From JANOYY01 sp031418035 (lineage in GTDB: Bacteria; Actinomycetota; Acidimicrobiia; Acidimicrobiales; JANYDT01), in contig JANOWU010000103.1 in the NCBI GenBank assembly GCA_031418035.1, positions 1 through 13,477 on the forward strand: DNA of 13,477 nt, written 5' to 3'. The translations under genes were made by a program, and so were the position numbers. Each line of letters opens with the position of its first letter. Positions within the stretch are counted from its first letter, which is position 1. Under the pieces are notes generated by a model. The model did not search any database. It had not been told where the DNA came from and worked only from the letters and a program-made list of their open reading frames with translations. Positions 6,936-13,477 of this stretch are shown here, one piece after another.

Positions 6936-6941
6936 ATAGTA
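6936..6941 (-). promoter_or_regulatory. Possible -10 element for the desaturase gene
   Basis: TACTAT on the minus strand (5 of 6 match to TATAAT) lies 37 bp before ATG 6899. No convincing -35 is seen at the right distance. If real, it would favour ATG 6899 over the TTG at 7013, because the TTG would then lie upstream of the transcription start. Confidence 0.22.
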
Positions 6942-7025
6942 CCGAACCAGGCGCAGATACCTCCCATCGAGGCGACGCCACCCGCAGGTGTCACCGAACC
7001 AGGAACGAGACAAACGAGGGAACGG

Positions 7026-9107
7026 TTACGGTCGGGCCATCAGCCCGCGGATAGATGCGCCGTTGTCGTCGGCCTGCTGCAACATGATGTCCTCGATTTC
7101 GGCGGCGGACACCGGCTTGGAGAACAGGTACCCCTGCCCGAACGCGCACCCGAACCGACTCAGGCCCTCCAGATGCTCTCGCGTCTCGATGCCTTCGGCG
7201 ATCGCCACCAGTCCAAGACTGCGGCTCATTGCGATAATCGCCTCGACCAACGAATCACCCCGCGATTCACCGACCCGGTTCACGAACGCCCGGTCAATCT
7301 TAAGTACGCTTAGCGGGAGCTCCTGCAGGTAGTTCAACGACGAGTATCCCGTGCCGAAATCGTCAATAGCGATTCGCACGCCGAGCTCGACCATCTTCTC
7401 GAGCATTTGTGCCGACACACCACTGCGATTGAGCATCAGGCTTTCGGTGATCTCGAGGATCAACGTCCGGGGATCCACCCCCGACTCGTCGAGAGCTGCA
7501 CGAAGCGTCTCGAAGATCATCGGATCTTCGATCTGGCGATTGGAGAGATTCACCGACACGGTTAGCTTGTTCGCCGACGGGAACTGGTCCTGCCACAGGC
7601 GAATCTGGTGACAGGCCGAGAACAGCATCGATCGGCCGATCGGGTTGATCAGCCCCGTCGTCTCCGCAATCTCCATGAACACGTTCGGCCCGACTAGGCC
7701 GCGCTCGGGATGTACCCAGCGCGCCAGGGCTTCGAATCCACTGATCAGACCGGTTTCGAGGTCGAGGATAGGTTGATAGAACGGAACAAATTCCCCGTTG
7801 ATCACTGCACGACGCAGCTGCGCCTCCAGGGCCACGCGCTCCATGATCGCCGAGTGCATGCTGTCCTCGAAGACCTCTACGCAGTTCTTGCCTTTTGCCT
7901 TGGCGGCAAACATGGCGACGTCGGCGTCACGTAAGAGATCTGATCCCGGTGTGGTGTCCTCGACCGTAACGGCGATGCCCACGCTGCACGAAACTTCCAC
8001 CTCACGGTTCTCGATGGAGAACGTGGGACGCATTGCTCGCATGATGCGGTCGGCAACGATGAGCGACGTCTTCGGATCGTCGGCGTCTTCAACGAGAACG
8101 GCGAACTCATCGCCACCGAGTCGAGCGACCGTGTCTTGGGTGCGGACACAGCCGAGGAGGCGCTCAGCAGCCGTGCTGAGCAGAGCGTCGCCGGCGGCAT
8201 GACCGAAGCTGTCGTTGATTTTCTTGAAGTCGTCGAAGTCCAGAAACAGCACGCCAACGGCACCAGGGCGACGCTTGAGTCGCACGATCGCGTGTGACAC
8301 GCGGTTCGTGAATAACGCACGATTGGCCAGCTTGGTGAGCGGATCGTGAAATGCCTGATGCACCAAGCGTTCTTCGACCGAGCGCTGATTGGTGACGTCG
8401 CGCACGATTGCGCTCCAATGACGTCCGTCCTTACCCTCCCACGACGAAAGCGAGAGCTCCATCGGGAAGGTGGATCCATCTCGGCGTCGGCCATGAGGAT
8501 CGTCGACCAACCCGGCGTGCAGGTCGGCGAGCGTGAAGTCATCGACCTTTGCGATCAGATCCTGGAACGACAGGGTCGCGGCGTCGTCTGCGGTCAATCG
8601 GAACAGTTGGAGCGCTGACTCGTTCCAACTGGTGAGACGACCCTCGCTGTCGGTGAGGAGGATGGAGTCCGATGCGGACTCGACCACGGCACGAAATCGA
8701 AGTTCCGATTCGAGCATCGACCGTAAGTGCACATGACGTTCCACCGCATAGCGGATCGAACGCTCGAGCCCGTCGGAGCTCAGTTCGCCCTTGACCAGAT
8801 AGTCCGACGCCCCTGCCTCCATTGCTGCGAGATCGGTTTGGTGATTCTGCTGTCCGGTCAGAAGAATGCACGGGGTCGAGTTGCGTGGCACGACAGCGAG
8901 GACGTCGAGTCCCGTTTCTGCGCCGAGTCGGTAGTCGATCAATGCGACGTCAAAGTCGCCGGTCTGCAGCTCCGAAATGCCGGCGCTCGCTGTCGTGACC
9001 CACGTGATCTTGTAGGAAGTTCGTGTTACGTCACCGAGCATTTCGGTGACGATGAATTTGTCTTCTTCGTCATCTTCGACGAGAAGGACCCTGATCTCGT
9101 CGGTCAT
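7026..9107 (-). CDS. Response regulator with REC-PAS-GGDEF-EAL domains (c-di-GMP synthesis and breakdown)
   Basis: The 693-aa protein has four domains. REC (about 5-120) has acidic residues at 11-13, phospho-acceptor Asp58, Thr84 and Lys106. PAS (about 130-240) follows. The diguanylate cyclase domain (about 250-415) has an intact GGDEF at 331-335 and inhibitory-site RTQD at 322-325, five residues upstream as in product-inhibited cyclases. The phosphodiesterase domain (about 425-680) has EAL at 459-461, EITE at 552-555, DDFGTGYSS at 582-590, Lys603 and AEGIET. All key catalytic residues are present, so both making and degrading c-di-GMP are possible, with the balance probably set by phosphorylation and the PAS ligand. 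There is no membrane segment, so it is cytoplasmic. Its ATG overlaps the stop of the upstream response regulator (ATGA, 9104-9107) and has only a weak ribosome site, so translation is probably coupled. The upstream histidine kinase is the likely phosphate source (inference). Confidence 0.95.
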   Translation of the reverse strand: MTDEIRVLLVEDDEEDKFIVTEMLGDVTRTSYKITWVTTASAGISELQTGDFDVALIDYRLGAETGLDVLAVVPRNSTPCILLTGQQNHQTDLAAMEAGASDYLVKGELSSDGLERSIRYAVERHVHLRSMLESELRFRAVVESASDSILLTDSEGRLTSWNESALQLFRLTADDAATLSFQDLIAKVDDFTLADLHAGLVDDPHGRRRDGSTFPMELSLSSWEGKDGRHWSAIVRDVTNQRSVEERLVHQAFHDPLTKLANRALFTNRVSHAIVRLKRRPGAVGVLFLDFDDFKKINDSFGHAAGDALLSTAAERLLGCVRTQDTVARLGGDEFAVLVEDADDPKTSLIVADRIMRAMRPTFSIENREVEVSCSVGIAVTVEDTTPGSDLLRDADVAMFAAKAKGKNCVEVFEDSMHSAIMERVALEAQLRRAVINGEFVPFYQPILDLETGLISGFEALARWVHPERGLVGPNVFMEIAETTGLINPIGRSMLFSACHQIRLWQDQFPSANKLTVSVNLSNRQIEDPMIFETLRAALDESGVDPRTLILEITESLMLNRSGVSAQMLEKMVELGVRIAIDDFGTGYSSLNYLQELPLSVLKIDRAFVNRVGESRGDSLVEAIIAMSRSLGLVAIAEGIETREHLEGLSRFGCAFGQGYLFSKPVSAAEIEDIMLQQADDNGASIRGLMARP

Positions 9108-9568
9108 CCGAGGACTGCCTGCGATCGGACGGAATCCGGGAGCTCGACAATCTCGAGCCAGTACTTCCCCAGGCTCTTCATCACTTCGACGAGCTGGTCG
9201 AACGTAACCGGCTTCGTGATGAACGAGTTCACGCCGAGGTCATATGTACGCAGAATGTCCTCTTCGGCTTTCGAGGTGGTGAGAACAACCACGGGGATGC
9301 GGCGAAGCTCCGGGTTCTCCTTTATCTCGCGCAGGGCTTCTCGGCCGTCCTTCTTGGGCATATTGAGGTCGAGCAGGATGATCCCCGGGCGCGCGGGTTT
9401 GCTCTGTTCGTACTGGCCACGCCACAACAGGAAGTCGAGGAGTTCCTCGCCGTCGGCCACCGTCACGAGCGGGTTCGTCAATCGACTTTCTACGAGGGCC
9501 TCCGTGGCCATCAACCGATCGTCTGGATCGTCGTCGGCAAGCAGAATGGTGATCGGGGAAGTGGTCAT
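9104..9568 (-). CDS. Single-domain response regulator, CheY/Rcp1-like
   Basis: This 154-aa protein is one receiver domain without an output domain. The acidic triad DDD is at 12-14, the phospho-acceptor Asp67 lies in LLDLNMP, the switch Thr is at 97/98, and Lys119 lies in ITKP. The spacing and the LNMPKKDG stretch resemble Rcp1-type regulators that partner with phytochrome-like kinases carrying the same H-box as the upstream gene. ATG 9568 has AGGAG 8 nt upstream, and the gene begins 34 bp after the kinase stop. It overlaps the GGDEF-EAL gene by ATGA. It probably works as a phosphate shuttle or sink between the kinase and the downstream receiver, or regulates by protein contact. There is no DNA-binding domain. 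Confidence 0.95.
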   Translation of the reverse strand: MTTSPITILLADDDPDDRLMATEALVESRLTNPLVTVADGEELLDFLLWRGQYEQSKPARPGIILLDLNMPKKDGREALREIKENPELRRIPVVVLTTSKAEEDILRTYDLGVNSFITKPVTFDQLVEVMKSLGKYWLEIVELPDSVRSQAVLG

Positions 9569-9602
9569 CGTGGAATCTCCTGGTGGGTGATCGATTTCGT
9601 GA

Positions 9603-11201
9603 TCACGAGATGGTGTTCATTTCGTGTGTGGCGGCCGGTGCGTCGAGGACGGACTCCGAAGACGAAGCCGAGGAGCCGCTCGCCGTGAGCTCCGGATGTG
9701 ATGCCGGCAGCACGATGTGGAAGGTCGTGCCAATGCCCGGCTCCGAAGTCGCCGAGATGATTCCCTGGTGTCGTTCTACGATCCGCCGCACGACCGAGAG
9801 GCCGACGCCACTCCCCTCGTACTCACTGCGTCCATGCAGGCGCTGGAATACGGTGAAGATCTTGTCGGCATACTTCTGTTCGAAACCGATGCCGTTGTCT
9901 TTCACGTCGATCTGCCACCAACCCTCGGGGCACGGGTGAACCAGTTCGTACGGTGCAGCCTCATCGTCGTTGAGACGTCGCGCCCGCATCGACACGTACG
10001 TCACGACGTCGGGACGTCGAAACTTCAATGCGTTCCCGATCAGGTTTTGGGTCAGTTGACGGAACTGTGACGGGTCTACCGCGATCGTCGGCAGGTCGAA
10101 CAACTCGACGGTGGCCGCCGACCGTTCGATCGCCACTTCGAGGTCACTCAACACGCCTTTGGCGACGGCGTCGAGATCGGTCATGACGAACGGTTCGCCC
10201 CGCGTCGCAACACGTGAAAACGTCAGAAGGTCTTCGATGAGAACCTGCATTCGTCCGGCGGCGTTTTGCATGCGGCTGAGATAGTCGCCACCAACATCAC
10301 CGAGTTCATCACCGTATTTCGAACGCAGACGATCACCGAAGGCCATGATCTTGCGGAGGGGCTCCTGCAGGTCATGCGATGCGACGTAGGCAAAATCGGT
10401 CAGGTCGCGGTTGGACTCCGCGAGCTTGCGGTTGTATGTGCGCAACTCTGCTTCAGAACGCTGCAGCGCACGGAAGGTCGCTGCACGCTCGGCTGATTGC
10501 GACCGCTGGACACGAGACAGGCGTCGACCGAAGGCCCACAGCACCAGCATCGAAAGCACGCCGAGCAGTGCGAACGCCACCCCCATGACCCTCATGTTCG
10601 ACGACGACTTCTTCTGGCGAAGAAGCGTGTCATGTTCGATCTTGTAGATGTCGGACTTGGCCTGGTTCACCGTTCGCATCGCGTCCGCCGTTGCCGCCCC
10701 GACGCTCGCTAGCGATCGAGCCGCCTCGTTGGCGAAGCCATCGGATCGGGCCTGCACCGTCTGCCGCGTGAGGTCCTCGATCTCGCGTGCGTGTTCGCGA
10801 AGGGCGACCACGAGGGTCTGAAGATGTGCTTGCGTCTTGGCATCTACCGATCCGTCGGCGATGAGCCGGTTCACTGCTTCGGCCTGTGTATCGAACGCCG
10901 CCCGGGCAACCAGCAGGTCTGCTTCTTCGATCTCGCGTTCCTGTGTTTGAAAGACGGAGTTTGCGGGTGCCGCCAATGCCTGCAGCCGCGGGTTCAGATC
11001 GTCGAAGCCCTGCAGCTTTTGAGACCATGACGCCACGGAATCGATCGACGCGTTGAAGCGCGAATCGACCACACTCAGCAGTGTCAGACCCACGACCAGC
11101 GACGTAAGGAACATCACGGCGGTGCCCGTGAAGAGTCGCATGGGCGTACGACTTCCTCGGGCAGGTTTTTGGGATTGCAATTTTTCCACGGCGCGCGGCA
11201 C
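9603..11201 (-). CDS. Membrane sensor histidine kinase
   Basis: The 532-aa kinase has a transmembrane helix at about 24-45 and an extracytoplasmic, mostly helical sensor region (about 46-203) like CHASE3-type or four-helix sensors. A second transmembrane helix follows at about 204-225, then a short coiled coil (230-265). HisKA carries the phosphorylated His276 in ASHDLQEPLRKI. The ATPase domain has an N-box around NLIGNALKF (386-394), G1 DNGIGF (435-440), and F/G2 boxes through GSGVGLS (463-469). The H-box type is common in phytochrome-family and related kinases, but no GAF/PHY light-sensing domain is present. The last 30 residues are a low-complexity Ser/Ala tail. Start choice: GTG 11201 has AGGA 4 nt upstream. 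ATG 11141 (20 residues shorter) has GAGGAAG at a longer distance and is an alternative. It heads the signalling operon with the response regulator 34 bp downstream. The stimulus is unknown. Confidence 0.94.
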   Translation of the reverse strand: MPRAVEKLQSQKPARGSRTPMRLFTGTAVMFLTSLVVGLTLLSVVDSRFNASIDSVASWSQKLQGFDDLNPRLQALAAPANSVFQTQEREIEEADLLVARAAFDTQAEAVNRLIADGSVDAKTQAHLQTLVVALREHAREIEDLTRQTVQARSDGFANEAARSLASVGAATADAMRTVNQAKSDIYKIEHDTLLRQKKSSSNMRVMGVAFALLGVLSMLVLWAFGRRLSRVQRSQSAERAATFRALQRSEAELRTYNRKLAESNRDLTDFAYVASHDLQEPLRKIMAFGDRLRSKYGDELGDVGGDYLSRMQNAAGRMQVLIEDLLTFSRVATRGEPFVMTDLDAVAKGVLSDLEVAIERSAATVELFDLPTIAVDPSQFRQLTQNLIGNALKFRRPDVVTYVSMRARRLNDDEAAPYELVHPCPEGWWQIDVKDNGIGFEQKYADKIFTVFQRLHGRSEYEGSGVGLSVVRRIVERHQGIISATSEPGIGTTFHIVLPASHPELTASGSSASSSESVLDAPAATHEMNTIS

Positions 11202-11278
11202 TTCTTCCTGTTGCGTCTACCTGGGGTTTCGACCTCTGCCGAGGCCAACTTGAGGAATCCGTCTACTCACCGAACCGG

Positions 11279-11284
11279 TAGTGT
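11279..11284 (+). promoter_or_regulatory. Possible -10 element for a leaderless transcript of the acyl-CoA synthetase gene
   Basis: TAGTGT fits the TANNNT pattern and ends 6 nt before ATG 11291. This is the distance seen in leaderless actinobacterial transcripts that begin at the A of the start codon. No ribosome binding site precedes that ATG, which fits leaderless translation. There is no good -35 at normal spacing. The 89-bp divergent region 11202-11290 must also hold the promoter of the histidine kinase operon, for which I see no clear candidate. Confidence 0.35.
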
Positions 11285-11290
11285 TCCGTC

Positions 11291-12835
11291 ATGGGAACCG
11301 CCGAACGACTTCGCATGTCTTTTGCGCGAGACCTTACGCTCCAAGGGTTCTCGGCCGCGCTTGCGCACGCCCACGGTGATCGAGTGCTGATCGTCGAAGC
11401 GGCAACGGGCAAGACCCACACGGCGAATGAGATTGCCCATGAGGCGGATCGAATTGCTGCACTGGTGAGCCGCCGTTCAGCACTGAATGATCGTGTGGTC
11501 GTGGCGCTTCCCAACGGGTGGGACTTCTTCGTCACGTGTCTCGGCGTGATGCGCGCCGGTCGTGTCGTCGTGCCCATCAACCCGCAGATGCGCGCGGACG
11601 AACTAAAGCATGTCCGAACCGATAGTGGGGCGACGCTCGTGCTCAAACGTCTCCCGAAGGGTGCGGTGAAGTCCGTCGCAACGCCGGGCGTGGTGTGCAA
11701 CCCCTCGGATATGGCGGCAGTGCTGTACACCTCAGGAACTACGGGTTTGCCGAAAGGTGCCGAACTGACACACCGCGGCTTGCTCGCCGGCGTCCAACGA
11801 GCGGCAGCCGTGCTCCCGCTGGCGTGGCGCGACGACGAAGTGGTGTTCGCGCTTCCGGTCGCTCATGTCATGGGGTTCAGTGCGTTGCTCGGAACCCTCT
11901 GCAGCGGCGTGCGCACCCTCGTGTTCGATCGTTTCCGTCCAACCGAAGTTCTCGACGCAATCGAGACACGGGCGTCGAATGCATTCATAGGTGTACCGGC
12001 GATGTATCGGATGCTCGAAGATGCCGGTGCACGTCATCGCAATCTTCGCTCAGTGCGCATATGGATGAGTGGGGCCGACGCGATGCCACCGGACCTCATC
12101 AGCACCTTCCAACGCTATGGCGCTTCGGCCACACTGCCCCTTCTCGGCACCCACATCGGCCAAGCCCTGTTCGTCGAAGGGTACGGGATGGTCGAACTCT
12201 CGGGTGGCGTGGCGACAAAGATCACGCCGCCCTACGCAGGCCGCTGGCTGAACCGGCCCTTCGCGTTCCCGCTTCCCGGAAATCGCATGCGTGTGGTCGA
12301 CGACCAAGGCAACGACGTCGGCCATGGTCGAGTTGGTGAGCTTCTCGTGACTGGTCCGGGCGTCTTTCGGGGCTACCGCGGCAATGAAACCGAAACCGAA
12401 CGTGCACGTACGACCGAAGGGTGGCTGCGTACCGGCGATCTCGCCAAACGCCGCCCGTTCGGCGTCGTCGAGTTGGCCGGACGGGCAAAGAACGTCATCA
12501 AGGTGTCCGGGTACTCCGTGTTCGTCGCCGAGATAGAACGGGTCCTTCGTGAACATCCGTTGGTCGACGAGGCCGTGGTGATCGGGCTCCCCGATCAGGT
12601 TCGTGGACAAAGCGTCGCTGCAGTACTTCGCCCGGCTACCGGACACCAACTGTCTGCGCGCGACATCGAGTCGGTCGCAACGTTTGCAACAGAGCGTCTC
12701 TCGAAATACAAGGTGCCGACGTCGTGGCGGACGATCGACGCGTTTGAGCAAACGGGGACCGGCAAGGTTCGCCGTGAGCCGCTGGCCGCGCTGTTTGCCG
12801 ACACCACAGCGTCAGACGTGGATCCCGCGGGTTGA
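11291..12835 (+). CDS. AMP-forming acyl-CoA synthetase / acid-CoA ligase family protein
   Basis: The 514-aa protein has the adenylate-forming (ANL) superfamily motifs in order: P-loop YTSGTTGLPKG (146-156), A5 motif EGYGMVE (296-302, Val where Thr is usual), GWLRTGDL (377-384), the hinge region GRAKNVIKVSGY (397-408), and catalytic Lys492 in GTGKVRR. The length is typical of the family. Such enzymes activate a carboxylic acid with ATP to an acyl-adenylate and then form the CoA thioester; the substrate (medium or long fatty acid, or aromatic acid) is not readable. The GRxKN and KVSGYSVF wording is closest in style to fatty-acyl or malonyl-CoA synthetase-like members (inference). There is no membrane segment, so it is cytoplasmic. 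It is transcribed divergently from the histidine kinase and convergently with the next gene, so it is a single-gene unit here. ATG 11315 is an alternative start; ATG 11291 is supported by the -10 element ending 6 nt upstream. Confidence 0.93.
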   Translation: MGTAERLRMSFARDLTLQGFSAALAHAHGDRVLIVEAATGKTHTANEIAHEADRIAALVSRRSALNDRVVVALPNGWDFFVTCLGVMRAGRVVVPINPQMRADELKHVRTDSGATLVLKRLPKGAVKSVATPGVVCNPSDMAAVLYTSGTTGLPKGAELTHRGLLAGVQRAAAVLPLAWRDDEVVFALPVAHVMGFSALLGTLCSGVRTLVFDRFRPTEVLDAIETRASNAFIGVPAMYRMLEDAGARHRNLRSVRIWMSGADAMPPDLISTFQRYGASATLPLLGTHIGQALFVEGYGMVELSGGVATKITPPYAGRWLNRPFAFPLPGNRMRVVDDQGNDVGHGRVGELLVTGPGVFRGYRGNETETERARTTEGWLRTGDLAKRRPFGVVELAGRAKNVIKVSGYSVFVAEIERVLREHPLVDEAVVIGLPDQVRGQSVAAVLRPATGHQLSARDIESVATFATERLSKYKVPTSWRTIDAFEQTGTGKVRREPLAALFADTTASDVDPAG

Positions 12836-12843
12836 CGTCTGGC
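12811..12843. terminator. Inverted repeat at the convergent junction, possible terminator
   Basis: CAGACGT (12813-12819) pairs with ACGTCTG (12835-12841). With one wobble the stem extends to 9 bp (12811-12819 with 12835-12843) around a 15-nt GC-rich loop. It spans the stop codon of the synthetase gene and lies just before the stop of the opposite gene. There is no T-run, so an ordinary intrinsic terminator is not certain, although actinobacterial terminators often lack one. Confidence 0.35.
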
Positions 12844-12854
12844 CCGCAGGTTGA
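12824..12854. repeat. 12-bp imperfect direct repeat at the end of the synthetase gene
   Basis: CCCGCGGGTTGA (12824-12835, containing the TGA stop) recurs as CCCGCAGGTTGA at 12843-12854, with 11 of 12 matching. The copies are 19 bp apart and sit in the 19-bp gap between two convergent stops. It looks like a small local tandem duplication that added a second in-register copy of the stop region. Confidence 0.4.
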
Positions 12855-13477
12855 TTACGGACGCAGAGGCGACCTGACCCGGAGCCGCTCGGGGTACTTC
12901 GTGTTCAGGTCGATCCGAAGTGCGCCGTCTTTGTTGACCTCCGTGAGAAACCGCTCCAGCTTCGGGTCGGCCAGATCACCGCTCGGCGACAAACCGTCGG
13001 ATGAGTAGGTCAGCTTCGTGCACGGATCGACCAAAAGCTTCGTGGTCTTGTCGAAACGGACGACGCACTTCAGATCTTTCGATCCGGGGGCCAGGGCGTT
13101 GAGCGCCGCGAAGTCGTTCCCGCCTACGAAGGTCAGGACGAGAGGACGGTCGAGTTCGTCGTCGACCACAAGGTCCGGAAAGAAGATCGGCCCGCGCTCG
13201 CTGATGGATTTGGCGAACCTCTTGGCCGACCCCACTTCGAACTCCGAACTCCCCAACTTGATGCTGTTCGGGCTATTGCGGGCCACCTGTGCAAACCCCC
13301 AGAGTGCCAGTCCACTGATCACGAGCGACAACGTGACCGCCGTGATGAGACGTCGGGTATGGACATCGCGCGACTCACGGGGCGGCGGACGCCAGGGTCC
13401 CTGGGGTTGGCGACGTCCCTGTCGGGGTGATGAGCCCGGGGATTTTCGGGGAGAGTTGTCAGCGGACTGGTTTTCGC
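12855..13477 (-). CDS. Uncharacterised single-pass membrane protein (start beyond right edge)
   Basis: The frame stops at TAA 12855-12857 and stays open to the right edge with no convincing start. The first possible start, TTG 13331, would begin inside the hydrophobic segment, so the true start most likely lies outside the window. The visible part is about 207 residues. It begins with a Pro/Arg/Ser/Gln-rich basic stretch of about 45 residues, probably cytoplasmic. One transmembrane helix follows (coding positions about 13345-13280, TRRLITAV to LWGFAQVA), then a C-terminal domain of about 145 residues, probably outside the membrane. Two Cys in that domain, 14 residues apart (KCVVRF and DPCTKL), could form a disulfide. 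I recognise no family. The Cys-rich stretch faintly recalls the end of a Rieske-like fold, but the Cys-x-His pairs are absent, so I do not call it that. It converges with the synthetase gene, with 19 bp between the stops. Confidence 0.75.
   Translation of the reverse strand, partial: ENQSADNSPRKSPGSSPRQGRRQPQGPWRPPPRESRDVHTRRLITAVTLSLVISGLALWGFAQVARNSPNSIKLGSSEFEVGSAKRFAKSISERGPIFFPDLVVDDELDRPLVLTFVGGNDFAALNALAPGSKDLKCVVRFDKTTKLLVDPCTKLTYSSDGLSPSGDLADPKLERFLTEVNKDGALRIDLNTKYPERLRVRSPLRP

Noticed and set aside
8727..9590. 287-codon plus-strand frame opposite the response regulator genes
   Set aside because: The minus strand carries clear receiver domains with all key residues here; the plus-strand translation is low-complexity Ser/Arg.
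12855..13331. Calling the right-edge protein a Rieske iron-sulfur protein
   Set aside because: The two Cys-x-His ligand pairs needed for a 2Fe-2S Rieske centre are absent.

Overview
The window is GC-rich DNA packed with genes, and codon use looks uniform throughout. The style (GC-rich, some GTG/TTG start candidates, a possible leaderless start, a CoA-ligase, desaturase and c-di-GMP set) fits a high-GC actinobacterium, perhaps a marine or freshwater Acidimicrobiia/Ilumatobacter-like lineage. That placement is an impression from gene content and was not tested. I found no rRNA, tRNA, CRISPR array, transposase or integrase.

Left part (1-5653, minus strand): a tightly packed five-gene operon, read right to left. 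In order it encodes a 756-aa protein with an acidic 'ESPF' N-terminus and a long lysine-rich amphipathic stretch; a 414-aa putative zinc metallopeptidase (HETGH); a 114-aa unknown; a 422-aa unknown; and the N-terminal 158 residues of another ESPF-motif protein that runs off the left edge. Genes overlap by 8 bp and 4 bp or are separated by 27 and 32 bp, and most have good Shine-Dalgarno sequences. The first and last proteins share the same N-terminal motif but otherwise look unrelated. This is the candidate undescribed system. The 295-bp leader upstream (5654-5948) carries a possible sigma70-type promoter and a 16-bp direct repeat with 22-bp period.

Middle part (5949-11201, minus strand): a membrane sensor histidine kinase, a CheY/Rcp1-like single-domain response regulator, and a REC-PAS-GGDEF-EAL protein with both c-di-GMP active sites intact (ATGA overlap with the regulator), followed by a three-histidine-box fatty-acid desaturase family membrane enzyme. 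The first three probably form one phosphorelay that sets c-di-GMP level. The desaturase may be co-transcribed or have its own promoter.

Right part (11202-13477): an 89-bp divergent region, then a plus-strand AMP-forming acyl-CoA synthetase family gene. It converges on a minus-strand single-pass membrane protein of unknown function whose start lies beyond the right edge. A short inverted repeat at the convergent junction may act as a terminator.
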